Shown here: positions 16,264-24,989 of the stretch, piece by piece
Layout of the letters: every line of letters starts with the position of its first letter
How positions within the stretch are numbered: the first letter of the stretch is position 1
NCBI RefSeq assembly: GCF_020037125.1
Contig: NZ_JAIQDG010000028.1
Span: 62,001-126,000 of the forward strand
DNA: 64,000 nt
Reading direction: 5' to 3'
From: Myxococcus sp. RHSTA-1-4
GTDB taxonomy: Bacteria; Myxococcota; Myxococcia; Myxococcales; Myxococcaceae
Notes under the pieces: generated by a model
Database searches by the model: none
What the model was told of the DNA's origin: nothing
What the model saw: the letters and a program-made list of their open reading frames with translations, nothing else
Translations under genes and position numbers: made by a program

Positions 16264-17130
16264 GTGCCCGCAGCAGCCCCACCCCTCGAGTCCCGCTTCA
16301 TCGATGCCCAGGGCCTGGCCCTGCATGTGCGCCATCGCCCCATGGGCGGCGACGGCCCGCCCGCCGTCCTGTTCCTCCACGGCTGGCTGGACCACTCCCA
16401 CAGCTTCGACCCCGTCCTCCCCCACCTGCCCGAGTGGCGCCTGGTGCTGCTGGACTTCCGGGGCATGGGCCGCAGCGGCCACGTGGGCGGCGGAGGCACG
16501 TACCACTTCAGCGACTACGCCCTGGACGTGGAGTCCGCGCTGGACGGGCTGGGCCTGAAGGAGGCGCACCTCGTCGGCCACTCGCTGGGCGGCATCGTCT
16601 CCCTGGCCTACGCCGCCGCGCGCCCGGAGCGCGTGAAGAGCGTGTCGCTGATTGAGAGCCTGGGCCCGTCGGGCGGCGCGCCCGCCGCGGCGCTGGAGCG
16701 GCTGCGCTCCTTCCTGAACGACTCGCACCGCCCACCCAACCGCAAGCGCTACGCCTCCGTGGAGGACGCCGCCGCCCGCCTGCGGGAGAACAACCCGTCG
16801 CTGCCGGAAGCCGCCGCGCTCCTCCTCGCCCGTCACGGCACCGAGCCCTTCGAGGGAGGCGTGGCCTTCACGTTCGACCCGCGCCACCGCCGCCGCTTCG
16901 GCATGGCCCATGACGAGGCGCAGTGGCTCGCCGTGCAGTCAGGCGTCACCTGCCCCGTGCAGCTCATCCGCGGCAGCGACGGGCTGGTGCCCGCCGAGGC
17001 CGTGCTGAAGCGCCGCCTGGAGGCGCTGCCGACGCTCGCCGGTCCGCCAGTCGTCATCCCCGGCGGCCACCACGTCCACATGGAGCAGCCGGAGGCCGTG
17101 GCCGGAGCGCTCGCCCGCTTCATCCGCTGA
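16264..17130 (+). CDS. Alpha/beta-fold hydrolase
   Basis: A 288-aa cytosolic alpha/beta hydrolase. Oxyanion region LFLHGWLDHSHSF (around 38-50), strand LVLLDFRGMGRSG, nucleophile elbow GHSLGG (Ser about residue 103), a late LIRGSDGLVP with the acid, and catalytic-type His in VIPGGHHVHMEQPEAV near the C-terminus. This is the pattern of epoxide-hydrolase/haloperoxidase/serine-esterase relatives; the substrate cannot be assigned. It starts at GTG 16264 with GCAGGAGG about 6 bp upstream. About 220 bp follow before the next gene; I see no gene or clear element there. Confidence 0.9.
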   Translation: MPAAAPPLESRFIDAQGLALHVRHRPMGGDGPPAVLFLHGWLDHSHSFDPVLPHLPEWRLVLLDFRGMGRSGHVGGGGTYHFSDYALDVESALDGLGLKEAHLVGHSLGGIVSLAYAAARPERVKSVSLIESLGPSGGAPAAALERLRSFLNDSHRPPNRKRYASVEDAAARLRENNPSLPEAAALLLARHGTEPFEGGVAFTFDPRHRRRFGMAHDEAQWLAVQSGVTCPVQLIRGSDGLVPAEAVLKRRLEALPTLAGPPVVIPGGHHVHMEQPEAVAGALARFIR

Positions 17131-17351
17131 GCCCCGAAGCGCTTCCAAGAAGGCGGGGAAACTTCTTTCACCCCCCAGGGCAAGCGTGTTCCCTCCTTCC
17201 CCCCTGGTGGGTGCCGCACCCCACAACCCCCCGATTTCACGGGGCCTCCCCACGCGCGCGGGTTGGTACGCGATTTGATTGGAGAGCGCGCGGTGGCTCA
17301 TGCACCGGGCGCGAGGCGGGTGCGTGCGGGGAGAAGGGTGGGGAGCGGAAG

Positions 17352-20300
17352 ATGAGGATGGGGCTGAGGGGGCGTGTGCTCGCACTGGCGTTGCTCGCCA
17401 CCACCGGGGTGGCATGCCACGAGGGGGATGAGACCCGCGCGGTGCAGGCGACAGCGGTGCTGGACGTGGACGTGCTCGACTTCGGCGAGGTGCCGGTGGG
17501 CGAGTGGCGGGAGAAGGAGGTGCGCATCCGGAACGTCGGCTACGTGCCCTTCTTCGCGCTCGAGGCCCTGGGGCTCGCCGGCAACCCCGCCTATGAGGTG
17601 GAGCTCGGGGAGGGCGGCGGCAGGGTGATGCCGGGGGACTCGCACCTGGTGCGCGTGCGCTTCCACCCGCTCGAGGAAGGCGCCACCGAGGAGACGGTGC
17701 ACGTGTCCACGGACGCCAACCAGGGCGCCGAGGCACAGGTGCGCGTCATGGGCCTGGGCACGCCCACGCCCATCGGCGTGGACCCGCCCGTGCTGGACTA
17801 CGAGACGCTGGAGGTGGAGAGCGAGCGCACGCTGGAGGTCACCGTCACCAACCCGGTGGACCTGCCGCTGACGCTCGTGGTGCAAGGTGACAACCCGGAC
17901 CCCTTCACCCCGGACACCATCACCATCCCCCCCTTCGCGTCGCAGCGGGTGAGCACGAAGTACCTGCCCCGGACCCTGGGCCGCATGGGCGCCCGCCTGG
18001 AAGTCCGCTCGTGCGAGGGCTGCACGCCCTCCGTGGTGGACCTGAAGGGCAACTCCGTGGCCAACGCCTTCGCGTTCGACCCGGCGCCGGTGCCGTTCGA
18101 CCAGATTCCGGTGCACGAGCGGACGCAGTCGTACACCCGCGCGCGCAACATCACCTGGCGCCCCGTCACCATCTCCAGGCTGGCCACCAGTGACTACGCC
18201 TTCCAGCCGCTGTCGAAGCCGGAGGGCACCACCGTGCAGCCGGGCGAGACGGTGGAGGTGAAGATGGAGTTCGCGGCGCGCTTCTCCGGACCCAACGTGG
18301 GCGACCTCACCGTGCACTACGACTCCGACAAGGCGCGGCAGTCGCAGGTGATTCTGGACGCGCGCGGCGGCCGGCCCACGCTGGCGGTGACGCCGGTGTC
18401 GCTGGACTTCGGTGAGCTGCCGGTGGGCGGCAAGGTGGAGCAGGTCATCCGCATCTCCAACGCGGGCAGCAACGGCAACCTGCGCTTCACCGGCGTGCGC
18501 GCGACCGGCGCCAGCGCCCAGTTCAGCGTGGACGTGCCCACCCGGGGCACCCAGCGCTACGCCTGGAGCGGCGGCACCTGGCCCACGCTGGAGGCGGACG
18601 GGTTGACCATCGCCCCCGGCAACGACGCGCTGGAGCTGAAGGTCTACTTCGAGCCCAAGGCGGAGGGGAGCTGGCGGGCCACGCTCTACGTCCGCTCGGA
18701 CGACATGTTCAACCCGGAGCGGCAGATTGTCCTCACCGGCCGGGCGCGCGCCAGCGGCCCCTGCGTCTACGAGTTGCTGCCGCAGCCGGCCCTGGACTTC
18801 GGCAACGTGGTGCCCGGACGCGGCGCGGTGCTGGGCTTCTACTTCCGCAACCCGGGCCGCGCCGAGTGCGCGGTGAAGGACATCCACATCTCCAACGACG
18901 CGGGCGGCGCGTTCTTCATGCCCGGCGGCCGGCTCACCGGCGGCGTGGTGGTCTACGACACGGCCTTCAGCGCCATGGTGGCCTTCCGGCCTCCAGCGGC
19001 GGGCACGTACACCGGCGAGCTGCGGATGACGGTGAACAACCCAGCCGCCCCCACGGTGACGCTGCCCCTGAGGGGCGTGTCGCGGGCAAGCTGCCTGGTG
19101 GCGACTCCCTCCTACGTGGACTTCGGCCCCATCCGCTACGACTGCGCCACGGCGCCGCGCAAGACGTACGTCTCCAACCGGTGCAGCGCGCCCATCACCG
19201 TGTCCGGCGCGGAGATTGGCAACGGCACCAGCCGCCAGTTCTCCCTGCTGACGTCCATCTCCCAGCCGCGCGTGCTGGCGCCGGGCGAGGGCTTCGAGCT
19301 GGAGGTGGGCTACGCGCGCAACGTGCACGGCCAGCACTACAGCCCGCTGTACCTGCGCACCAACAGCGAGCCGGACCCGTTCCTCATCCCGCTCCTCGCG
19401 GAGACGAACCACGAGGGCATCCAGGTGGACCGCTACACGCAGGGCACGGACAGCCAGCTCGACGTGCTCTTCGTGGTGTCCAACACCACCACCATGGCCC
19501 CGTACCAGGACCGGCTGCAGGCGGCGATTCCGTCCTGGCTCCAGCAGGCGCGAGACAGGGGCGTGGACGTGCGCGTGGGCGTCACCAGCACGGGCCTGGT
19601 GGCGCGAGGGGCCCAGTGCGGCGGCGGCGCCAATGGCGGCGAGGCCGGGCGCCTCTTCCCGGTGGACGGAAGCAGGCCGCGGGTCGTCTCCAGCACCAAC
19701 CCCAACGCGGCCCACCTCATCCAGGACAACCTGGAGGTGGGCCTGTGCCACAACCTGGTGCAGGGCCTGGAGACGATGCGCGCGGCCCTGTCCGCGCCGC
19801 TGTCCGAGCAGACGGATGACCCGCGCACCCCGCAGGCCAACGACGGCAACGCGGGCTTCACCCGCGCGGCGGCCCGCATGGCGGTGGTGGTGCTGGCCGA
19901 CGAGGACGACAACTCGGGCTTCAGCCCGGATAGCTACATCCAGTTCCTCCGGACGCTGAAGGGCACGGGCATGTCACACCGCAGCCAGCTCTACGCGCTG
20001 GTGCCCACGGACAACAGCTGCACCACGGCGGGCAACGAGGCGGACCGCTTCACCGGCGTGGCGAGCGGCACGGGCGGAGCGGTGGACTCCATCTGCCGGG
20101 CCAGCTACCTGCCGCTCTTGGAGTCGGTCCTCCAGCGCGCCGGGGCCCTGCAGGCGGACTTCCCGCTCACCGCCGCCCCCACCGGCACCGCGGAGATGAC
20201 GGTGCGGGTCCAGGGCCAGGTGGTGCCGGCGGACCGGTGGACGTATGACGCGGACCGCAACGCCATCATCTTCGGCACGGGGGCCGTCCCCAGCCCCGGC

Positions 20301-20357
20301 CAGGCGGTGGAGGTCCGCTACCGCAGCGTGTGCCGGGCCCCTCCGCCCGCTCCGTGA
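17352..20357 (+). CDS. Choice-of-anchor-D (ASH) repeat lipoprotein with VWA-like end
   Basis: A 1001-aa surface or periplasmic lipoprotein: signal peptide with lipobox TGVAC (Cys ~22), then about six immunoglobulin-like ASH/choice-of-anchor-D repeats, each opening with a version of LDFGELPVG (around residues 35, 140, 235, 345, 475 and 590). The C-terminal third resembles the von Willebrand A-type domain of many myxobacterial proteins, but the metal-binding motif is degraded: LFVVSNTTTM where DNSGSM is usual. The partner strand MAVVVLADEDDNSG is well kept. The end, EVRYRSVC, forms a beta-rich tail with cysteines. ATG 17352 puts the signal peptide in place. Function is probably structural or adhesive. 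The Ser/Thr kinase gene follows 104 bp downstream. Confidence 0.88.
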   Translation: MRMGLRGRVLALALLATTGVACHEGDETRAVQATAVLDVDVLDFGEVPVGEWREKEVRIRNVGYVPFFALEALGLAGNPAYEVELGEGGGRVMPGDSHLVRVRFHPLEEGATEETVHVSTDANQGAEAQVRVMGLGTPTPIGVDPPVLDYETLEVESERTLEVTVTNPVDLPLTLVVQGDNPDPFTPDTITIPPFASQRVSTKYLPRTLGRMGARLEVRSCEGCTPSVVDLKGNSVANAFAFDPAPVPFDQIPVHERTQSYTRARNITWRPVTISRLATSDYAFQPLSKPEGTTVQPGETVEVKMEFAARFSGPNVGDLTVHYDSDKARQSQVILDARGGRPTLAVTPVSLDFGELPVGGKVEQVIRISNAGSNGNLRFTGVRATGASAQFSVDVPTRGTQRYAWSGGTWPTLEADGLTIAPGNDALELKVYFEPKAEGSWRATLYVRSDDMFNPERQIVLTGRARASGPCVYELLPQPALDFGNVVPGRGAVLGFYFRNPGRAECAVKDIHISNDAGGAFFMPGGRLTGGVVVYDTAFSAMVAFRPPAAGTYTGELRMTVNNPAAPTVTLPLRGVSRASCLVATPSYVDFGPIRYDCATAPRKTYVSNRCSAPITVSGAEIGNGTSRQFSLLTSISQPRVLAPGEGFELEVGYARNVHGQHYSPLYLRTNSEPDPFLIPLLAETNHEGIQVDRYTQGTDSQLDVLFVVSNTTTMAPYQDRLQAAIPSWLQQARDRGVDVRVGVTSTGLVARGAQCGGGANGGEAGRLFPVDGSRPRVVSSTNPNAAHLIQDNLEVGLCHNLVQGLETMRAALSAPLSEQTDDPRTPQANDGNAGFTRAAARMAVVVLADEDDNSGFSPDSYIQFLRTLKGTGMSHRSQLYALVPTDNSCTTAGNEADRFTGVASGTGGAVDSICRASYLPLLESVLQRAGALQADFPLTAAPTGTAEMTVRVQGQVVPADRWTYDADRNAIIFGTGAVPSPGQAVEVRYRSVCRAPPPAP

Positions 20358-20461
20358 GGATTCACCGGCCCGGGGGTTGACAGCGGGGTCCGGGCTGCGC
20401 GGGAAATGACGCGCCGCGGGCTTCCTCCCCCGGGCCCGGCGCGGCTATCGTTGCGGTCGAC

Positions 20462-21907
20462 GTGGAAACGTTCGGCCGCTACGAGCTGCTCCGGAGACTC
20501 GCCATCGGCGGCATGGGGGCCGTCTATCTCGCCCGGCAGAAGGGCCCCGTGGGCTTCCAGAAGCTGCTGGTGCTCAAGCGGCTGCTGCCCCACCTGTCCG
20601 AGGACGACGAGTTCATCCAGATGTTCCTCGACGAGGGGCGCATCGCCGCGCACCTCAACCACCCCAACATCGCGCAGATATACGATTTGGGCGACGTGGA
20701 CGGGCAGTACTACATCGCCATGGAGTACGTGCACGGCGAGGCGGTGGGCCCCCTGGGCGTGCGGGCCCAGCAGCGCAAGGTGAGCATCCCCCTGGGGCTG
20801 AAGTGCCGCATCATCGCGGATGCGGCCGCCGGCCTGGATGCGGCGCACAACGCGCGCAGCCCGTCCGGGCGCAAGCTGGCGCTGATCCACCGGGACGTGT
20901 CACCGCAGAACGTGCTGGTGGGCTTCAACGGCGGCGTGAAGCTCATCGACTTCGGGGTGGCCAAGGCGTCCGGGAAGCTGTCCCAGACGATGGTGGGCAC
21001 CATCAAGGGCAAACACGCGTACATGTCGCCGGAGCAGGCCCGGGGCGAGCCGCTGGACTGCCGCTCGGACGTGTTCGGCCTGGGGACGGTGTTCTACGAG
21101 CTGCTGACGCTGACGCGGCTGTTCAAGCGGGACACCGAGTTCGCCACGCTCAAGGCGGTGGTGGGGGCGAAGATTCCCCCGCCGTCCGAGGTGGTGCCGG
21201 ACATCCCGAAGGCGCTGGACGCGATTGTCTTCAAGGCGCTGGCGCGCAAGCGCGAGGAGCGCTTCTCCACCGCGGGTGAGTTCCAGCTCGCCCTGGAGGA
21301 GTTCCTCATGCAGCACAAGCTGCACTCCACCACGGCGCACCTGGCCGCGTTCATGCGCGAGATGTACGCCGAGGAATTGGAGGAGGAGCGCTTCGCCGCC
21401 GAGCCCACCGTCATCCACTACGACCCGAAGCTCGCGGCGCGGCTGGCGGCCAGCGCGCCTGCTTCGGAGGCGAAGCCGGCGCGGCAGGGCGGTGCGAGCG
21501 GTGGTTCGTCGCCCGGGGCCTCGCCGGTGCCGGCGGCGCACGGCAAGGGGCCGGGGGGTTCGTCCGCGTCCGCCTCGCCGGTGCCGCCCGCCCAGGGCAG
21601 GAGTGCCGGCGGCGCGGCCCGGAGCGCGGGGGGTGGCTCTTCCGCCTCGGCCGCGCCCGTGCCCTCCTCGCAGGGCCGGAGCCCGGGGAGTGGCTCGCCG
21701 GCACCGGGCAGCCACTCCTCCCCGTCCGCTTCGCCGCTACCGCCCTCACCGGCACAGGGCCGGGGTGCGGCCATGAGCAAGGCGCCGGCGGCCCCCGCCC
21801 CGAGGCCCGCTCCGAAGCCGGCACCGCGAGCGGCGCCGGGGGACGTTGCCCCGGCCCGGCGCGTGCCTCCGCGAGGCAACGGCGGCCACGGAGATGGCGA
21901 GCCGTAG
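20462..21907 (+). CDS. Ser/Thr protein kinase with Pro/Ser-rich tail
   Basis: A 481-aa Hanks-type kinase. The N-terminal catalytic domain (~8-280) is complete: glycine loop IGGMGAVY, Lys39 in LVLKR, HRDVSPQN with D145, DFGVAKA with D163, and MSPEQARGE. The S-P-Q-N catalytic loop is common in myxobacterial kinases. A helical region follows, then a ~150-residue low-complexity tail with about four degenerate repeats of the form GGSS-x-SASPVP-x-x-QGR. I see no transmembrane helix, so it is probably cytosolic. The start is GTG 20462. Substrates are unknown; the upstream lipoprotein may simply be a neighbour. Confidence 0.93.
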   Translation: METFGRYELLRRLAIGGMGAVYLARQKGPVGFQKLLVLKRLLPHLSEDDEFIQMFLDEGRIAAHLNHPNIAQIYDLGDVDGQYYIAMEYVHGEAVGPLGVRAQQRKVSIPLGLKCRIIADAAAGLDAAHNARSPSGRKLALIHRDVSPQNVLVGFNGGVKLIDFGVAKASGKLSQTMVGTIKGKHAYMSPEQARGEPLDCRSDVFGLGTVFYELLTLTRLFKRDTEFATLKAVVGAKIPPPSEVVPDIPKALDAIVFKALARKREERFSTAGEFQLALEEFLMQHKLHSTTAHLAAFMREMYAEELEEERFAAEPTVIHYDPKLAARLAASAPASEAKPARQGGASGGSSPGASPVPAAHGKGPGGSSASASPVPPAQGRSAGGAARSAGGGSSASAAPVPSSQGRSPGSGSPAPGSHSSPSASPLPPSPAQGRGAAMSKAPAAPAPRPAPKPAPRAAPGDVAPARRVPPRGNGGHGDGEP

Positions 21908-21948
21908 CTCCGAGCCTTCCGCCGCGCGACAGGACACCCGCTGAAGCG

Positions 21949-21985
21949 CCGGAGGGGCCTGACGGAATGCCGTGTGTCCCTCCGG
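21949..21985. terminator. Inverted repeat between convergent kinase and GFA genes
   Basis: CCGGAGGG and CCCTCCGG form a perfect 8-bp stem with a 21-nt loop in the 99-bp gap between convergent genes. A terminator role fits the position, but there is no T-tract on either strand. Confidence 0.4.
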
Positions 21986-22006
21986 TTCAACGGGCATCCG
22001 GAGCCG

Positions 22007-22369
22007 TCAGAAGCTCTTCCCGTCGACCTTCATCACCTTGATGCTCTCGAGGTCGACGCCGTCGAGGCAGCGCACGTTGACGGCGACCATCTGCCTGCCA
22101 TCCGGCGTGGTGCCCTTCCCGAAGGAGCGCACGCCACACGTGGAGCAGAACAGGTGGTGGATGACCTTCTTGTTGAACTGGTAGTCGGTAAGGTCCTTCT
22201 CCCCGGAGCGCAGGGTGAAGTTCTCCACCGGGACGAAGCCCAGCATCGTCCCCGTCTTGGAGCAGATGGAGCAGTTGCACGACACCACGGGCTGGGACAG
22301 GTCCAGCTTCACGGAGTACCGCACCTTGCCGCAGTGACAGCCACCCTCGTACGTCTTGAGCTCGGTCAT
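22007..22369 (-). CDS. GFA-family zinc protein (CENP-V/formaldehyde-activating type)
   Basis: A 120-aa GFA/CENP-V fold protein. It shows the full zinc-binding cysteine set: C11 and C13 in GGCHCGKVRY, C31/C33/C36 in SCNCSICSKTG, and C75/C78 in LFCSTCGV. Family members bind structural and sometimes catalytic zinc; the glutathione-dependent formaldehyde-activating enzyme (Gfa) gave the name, but most bacterial members are uncharacterised. The conserved core starts right after ATG 22369, so that start is preferred over one 12 codons upstream. It follows the PhnD-like gene by 59 bp on the same strand and may be the distal gene of the ttcA operon. Confidence 0.88.
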   Translation of the reverse strand: MTELKTYEGGCHCGKVRYSVKLDLSQPVVSCNCSICSKTGTMLGFVPVENFTLRSGEKDLTDYQFNKKVIHHLFCSTCGVRSFGKGTTPDGRQMVAVNVRCLDGVDLESIKVMKVDGKSF

Positions 22370-22428
22370 GCGCGCATCCTGCCGCCGGCCCCCCCCGGAG
22401 TGCATTGTAGAAACGCGACAGGTGCCGG

Positions 22429-23253
22429 CTACAGGCTCGCCAGCGCCACGCGGTACAGCGCGCGGTAGCCCATGCGCGGCGCGGCCTCGAAGCGGTCCGC
22501 GTTGAAGATGTCCTTCAGCAGGGCCAGGCCCTCCGCGGACGACTGCAACGCCAAGAGCGACGTCTCCAGCGTGCGCACCAGCTCCGGCTGCAGGCCCATG
22601 GCCACCGGCACCCCGTCATTCGGGGCCTCGTCCGTGTACGCAATCAGCTCGAAGCGGCGCCCCGCGCCCGCGCCCAGCACGTCCTCCACACCCGTGGAGT
22701 ACGTCAGGCCCGTGGAGGCCGGCGGGCAGAAGACGCTCGCCACGTCCGCCTTGCCGTCCAGCACCGCCTCCAGCACGCCCCGGTACGAGCCCGTGAAGTG
22801 CTGCGCGAAGAAGGCCCGCGAGGGCTCCAGCCCCTGCGTCTTGAGGTAGGCCGTGGGCAACAGGTAGCCCGCCACCGAATCGCGGTCCACCCACGCCGCC
22901 GTGGTGCCCTTGAGCCGGTCCAGCGTCAGCCCCGAGCCCGCCCGGCCCACCAGGGCCGCCCGGTACGAGGACATGCCCCGGCGCACCCCTCGCACCACCA
23001 CCCGCACGCCCATGGCTTCCATGCGCGCACAGACGAAGGGCGGCGCCCAGGCCGCGTCGGCCCGCCCGGACAGGAGGTCCTTGGCGAGCGTCTCGTAGCT
23101 GGGCGCCACGCTCACCTCCACCAGCTTGCCCAGCGCCCGCTGGAGAAAGGCCGCGAGCCGCTCCGCGCGCTCCCGCGCCGTCTCATTCCCCAGCGAAGGA
23201 GGCAACCCGAAGCGGAACGAGTGCCGGGGGCCGGATGGGACTTGTAGGGTCAT
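22429..23253 (-). CDS. PhnD/SsuA-like periplasmic-binding-fold protein lacking a signal peptide
   Basis: A 274-aa type-2 periplasmic-binding fold protein similar to phosphate/phosphonate-binding PhnD. Visible features are FRFGLPPSLGNE, LVEVSVAPSYETLAKDLLSGRADAAWAPPF (split over residues ~43-72), GTTAAWVDRDSVAGYLLP, and DGKADVASVFCPP. The N-terminus MTLQVPSGPRHSF is polar with no signal peptide or lipobox, and no ABC permease or ATPase gene is adjacent. It may therefore be a cytosolic ligand sensor rather than a transporter component. It starts 13 bp after the TerB-like gene in the same operon as ttcA. The ligand is unknown. Confidence 0.8.
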   Translation of the reverse strand: MTLQVPSGPRHSFRFGLPPSLGNETARERAERLAAFLQRALGKLVEVSVAPSYETLAKDLLSGRADAAWAPPFVCARMEAMGVRVVVRGVRRGMSSYRAALVGRAGSGLTLDRLKGTTAAWVDRDSVAGYLLPTAYLKTQGLEPSRAFFAQHFTGSYRGVLEAVLDGKADVASVFCPPASTGLTYSTGVEDVLGAGAGRRFELIAYTDEAPNDGVPVAMGLQPELVRTLETSLLALQSSAEGLALLKDIFNADRFEAAPRMGYRALYRVALASL

Positions 23254-23266
23254 TCAGCCGTATTAA

Positions 23267-24091
23267 CTACCCCTCCCTGCCCAGTCGCGCCACTTCGTCG
23301 TCAGCCAGCCCGAAGGTGGCCTGGAGCATATCGAGGATTCTCTGCTCCGCCGGGCTCGGCTCCCCCGCCGCGTGGGCAATCTTCGTGGCCAGCCGGAAGG
23401 CCTTCACCCGCTGCACGTGGGTGGTGAGCCCGTGGGCCAGCACCTGGAGCCGCTGCGGCAGCCCCTCGGCGGCCAGCGCCGACACCGACTCGCTGACGAA
23501 GCTCTGCGCACGCTCCGGGCTGACGTTCTCGAAGAGCGGGTCCGCCGCGAAGCTCTCCACCAGCGCCCGGGCCTCGGCCTCCTTCAGGTGGCCGTCCGCC
23601 GCGCTCACCAGAACCATGACTTCCGCGAAAAGCCGCTCCAGCGGCTCGCCCAGCGCCTCCGCCAGGCTGCCGCCGTTCTCGATGACGTCGATGATTTGGG
23701 CCACCTCGTCCTCGGAGATGCCCAGCGCGGCCTGGAACGTCTTCAGGAGGCCCAGCTCGTTGCGCGTGGCCCGCTGGTCCGCAAGGGCCACCGCCGCCGC
23801 CAGCCCGAAGGCCAGCATCCGGTTCTTGTGGTCCGGCAGGCGGCGCCGCAGCGAGGCCAGCACCTCCTCCAAATCCTTCGCCTCGGACAGCCGCGCGGCG
23901 CTGGTCTCCACCAGGGCGTTGAGCTCGTCCGGCTTCGTGCCCTCGAACTCCGGCCGCTCCAGCACGCGGCTGAGCAGCGTCTGCATCTCCCGCTGCGAGA
24001 CGCGGCCGTCGGCCATCGCCGCCAGCAGCATCGCCTCCACCAATGCGCCGTTGCGCTCCTTGCGCGCTTTTACTGCCTGCTCTCGAGCCAT
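23267..24091 (-). CDS. TerB-like helical protein (tellurite-resistance/DUF533 group)
   Basis: A 274-aa all-helical acidic protein made of two TerB-like repeats: ALVEAMLLAAMADGRVSQRE (around 15-34) and LFAEVMVLVSAADGHLKEAE (around 150-169). Both carry the ADGxxxxxE signature at helix ends, and a third, weaker IAHAAGEPSPAEQRIL lies near the C-terminus. TerB domains are cytosolic, sometimes metal-binding, and occur in stress-response complexes. The ATG at 24091 lies inside the end of ttcA (22-bp overlap), indicating translational coupling. The gene precedes the PhnD-like gene by 13 bp. A precise function cannot be assigned. Confidence 0.75.
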   Translation of the reverse strand: MAREQAVKARKERNGALVEAMLLAAMADGRVSQREMQTLLSRVLERPEFEGTKPDELNALVETSAARLSEAKDLEEVLASLRRRLPDHKNRMLAFGLAAAVALADQRATRNELGLLKTFQAALGISEDEVAQIIDVIENGGSLAEALGEPLERLFAEVMVLVSAADGHLKEAEARALVESFAADPLFENVSPERAQSFVSESVSALAAEGLPQRLQVLAHGLTTHVQRVKAFRLATKIAHAAGEPSPAEQRILDMLQATFGLADDEVARLGREG

Positions 24092-24924
24092 GGGCTGGCG
24101 CTCCCTTGCGTGTCCTTCGAATCGTTCGTCGGTGCCCCGTCTTCCCGCGCGTTCAGCGGGTCGGGGTTGAGCGTCTTGTCCAGCAGGTGCGTCGGCCGCA
24201 CGTTCATCATCGCGTTGAGCACGCTCTGACGGACGTTCGGAATCTCCTTGCCCAGCTCCTCCATCAGCCGCTGCATGCGCTTGCGCTGCAGGTTCTCCTG
24301 CGAGCCGCACAAGTCACAGGGGATGATGGGGAACTGCATCAACTCCGCGAACTTCGCGATGTCCTTCTCCGGCGCGTAGCACAGCGGCCGGATGACCACG
24401 TTGCGCCCGTCGTCGCTGCGCAGCAGCGGCGGCATCGCCTTGAGGGAGCCGGCGAAGAACAGGTTGAGCAGCAGCGTGTGGATGAGGTCGTCGCGGTGGT
24501 GGCCCAGGGCAATCTTGGTGCAGCCCAGCTCCACCGCCGCCGTATAGAGGACGCCGCGGCGCATCCGCGAGCACACCGAGCACTGCGTCTTCCCGGGAGG
24601 CGTCTTCTCCAGGACGATGCTGTAGGTGTCCTCCTTCAGCATCTTGTAGGCGTAGCCCTCGCGCTGGAAGTACGACTCCAGCTTGTCCGCCGGGAAGCCG
24701 GGGTGGCCCTGGTCCAGGTTCACCGCCAGCAACTCGAATTTCACAGGCGCCCGCCGCTGCAGCTCCCGCAGCAGGTGCAGCATCGTGTAGGAGTCCTTGC
24801 CCCCGGACACACCCACCATGATGCGGTCCCCCGCCTCGATGAGGCGGTGGTCCGCGATGGCCCGGCCCATGTGGCCAAGCAGACTCTTTTCCAGGCGCTG
24901 GACGTCATTCATCGGCGTGGCCAT
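24070..24924 (-). CDS. ttcA: tRNA 2-thiocytidine synthetase TtcA
   Basis: A 284-aa PP-loop ATPase. The ATP pyrophosphatase loop SGGKDS is at 40-45. The three cysteines that hold the [4Fe-4S] cluster in TtcA are present: C115 and C118 in TQCSVCSR and C206 in CDLCGSQ. GHHRDDLIHTLLLNLFFAG and PLCYAPEKDIAKFAE are further family blocks. The enzyme thiolates cytidine 32 of certain tRNAs in the cytosol. The start is ATG 24924, with ATG 24912 as an alternative. It leads a minus-strand operon with the TerB-like and PhnD-like genes and is divergent from the RNase D gene by 65 bp. Confidence 0.93.
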   Translation of the reverse strand: MATPMNDVQRLEKSLLGHMGRAIADHRLIEAGDRIMVGVSGGKDSYTMLHLLRELQRRAPVKFELLAVNLDQGHPGFPADKLESYFQREGYAYKMLKEDTYSIVLEKTPPGKTQCSVCSRMRRGVLYTAAVELGCTKIALGHHRDDLIHTLLLNLFFAGSLKAMPPLLRSDDGRNVVIRPLCYAPEKDIAKFAELMQFPIIPCDLCGSQENLQRKRMQRLMEELGKEIPNVRQSVLNAMMNVRPTHLLDKTLNPDPLNAREDGAPTNDSKDTQGSASPWLESRQ

Positions 24925-24989
24925 CCTAGCGGCGGCCCGGGAAAAAACACCTCAAAGGGAAGGCCCGGTCCGCTAGCCTGCCCAGCCCG

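Noticed and set aside
17298..19751. 817-codon antisense frame over the ASH-repeat lipoprotein
   Set aside because: Composition-driven shadow of a real gene with a signal peptide and clear repeats.
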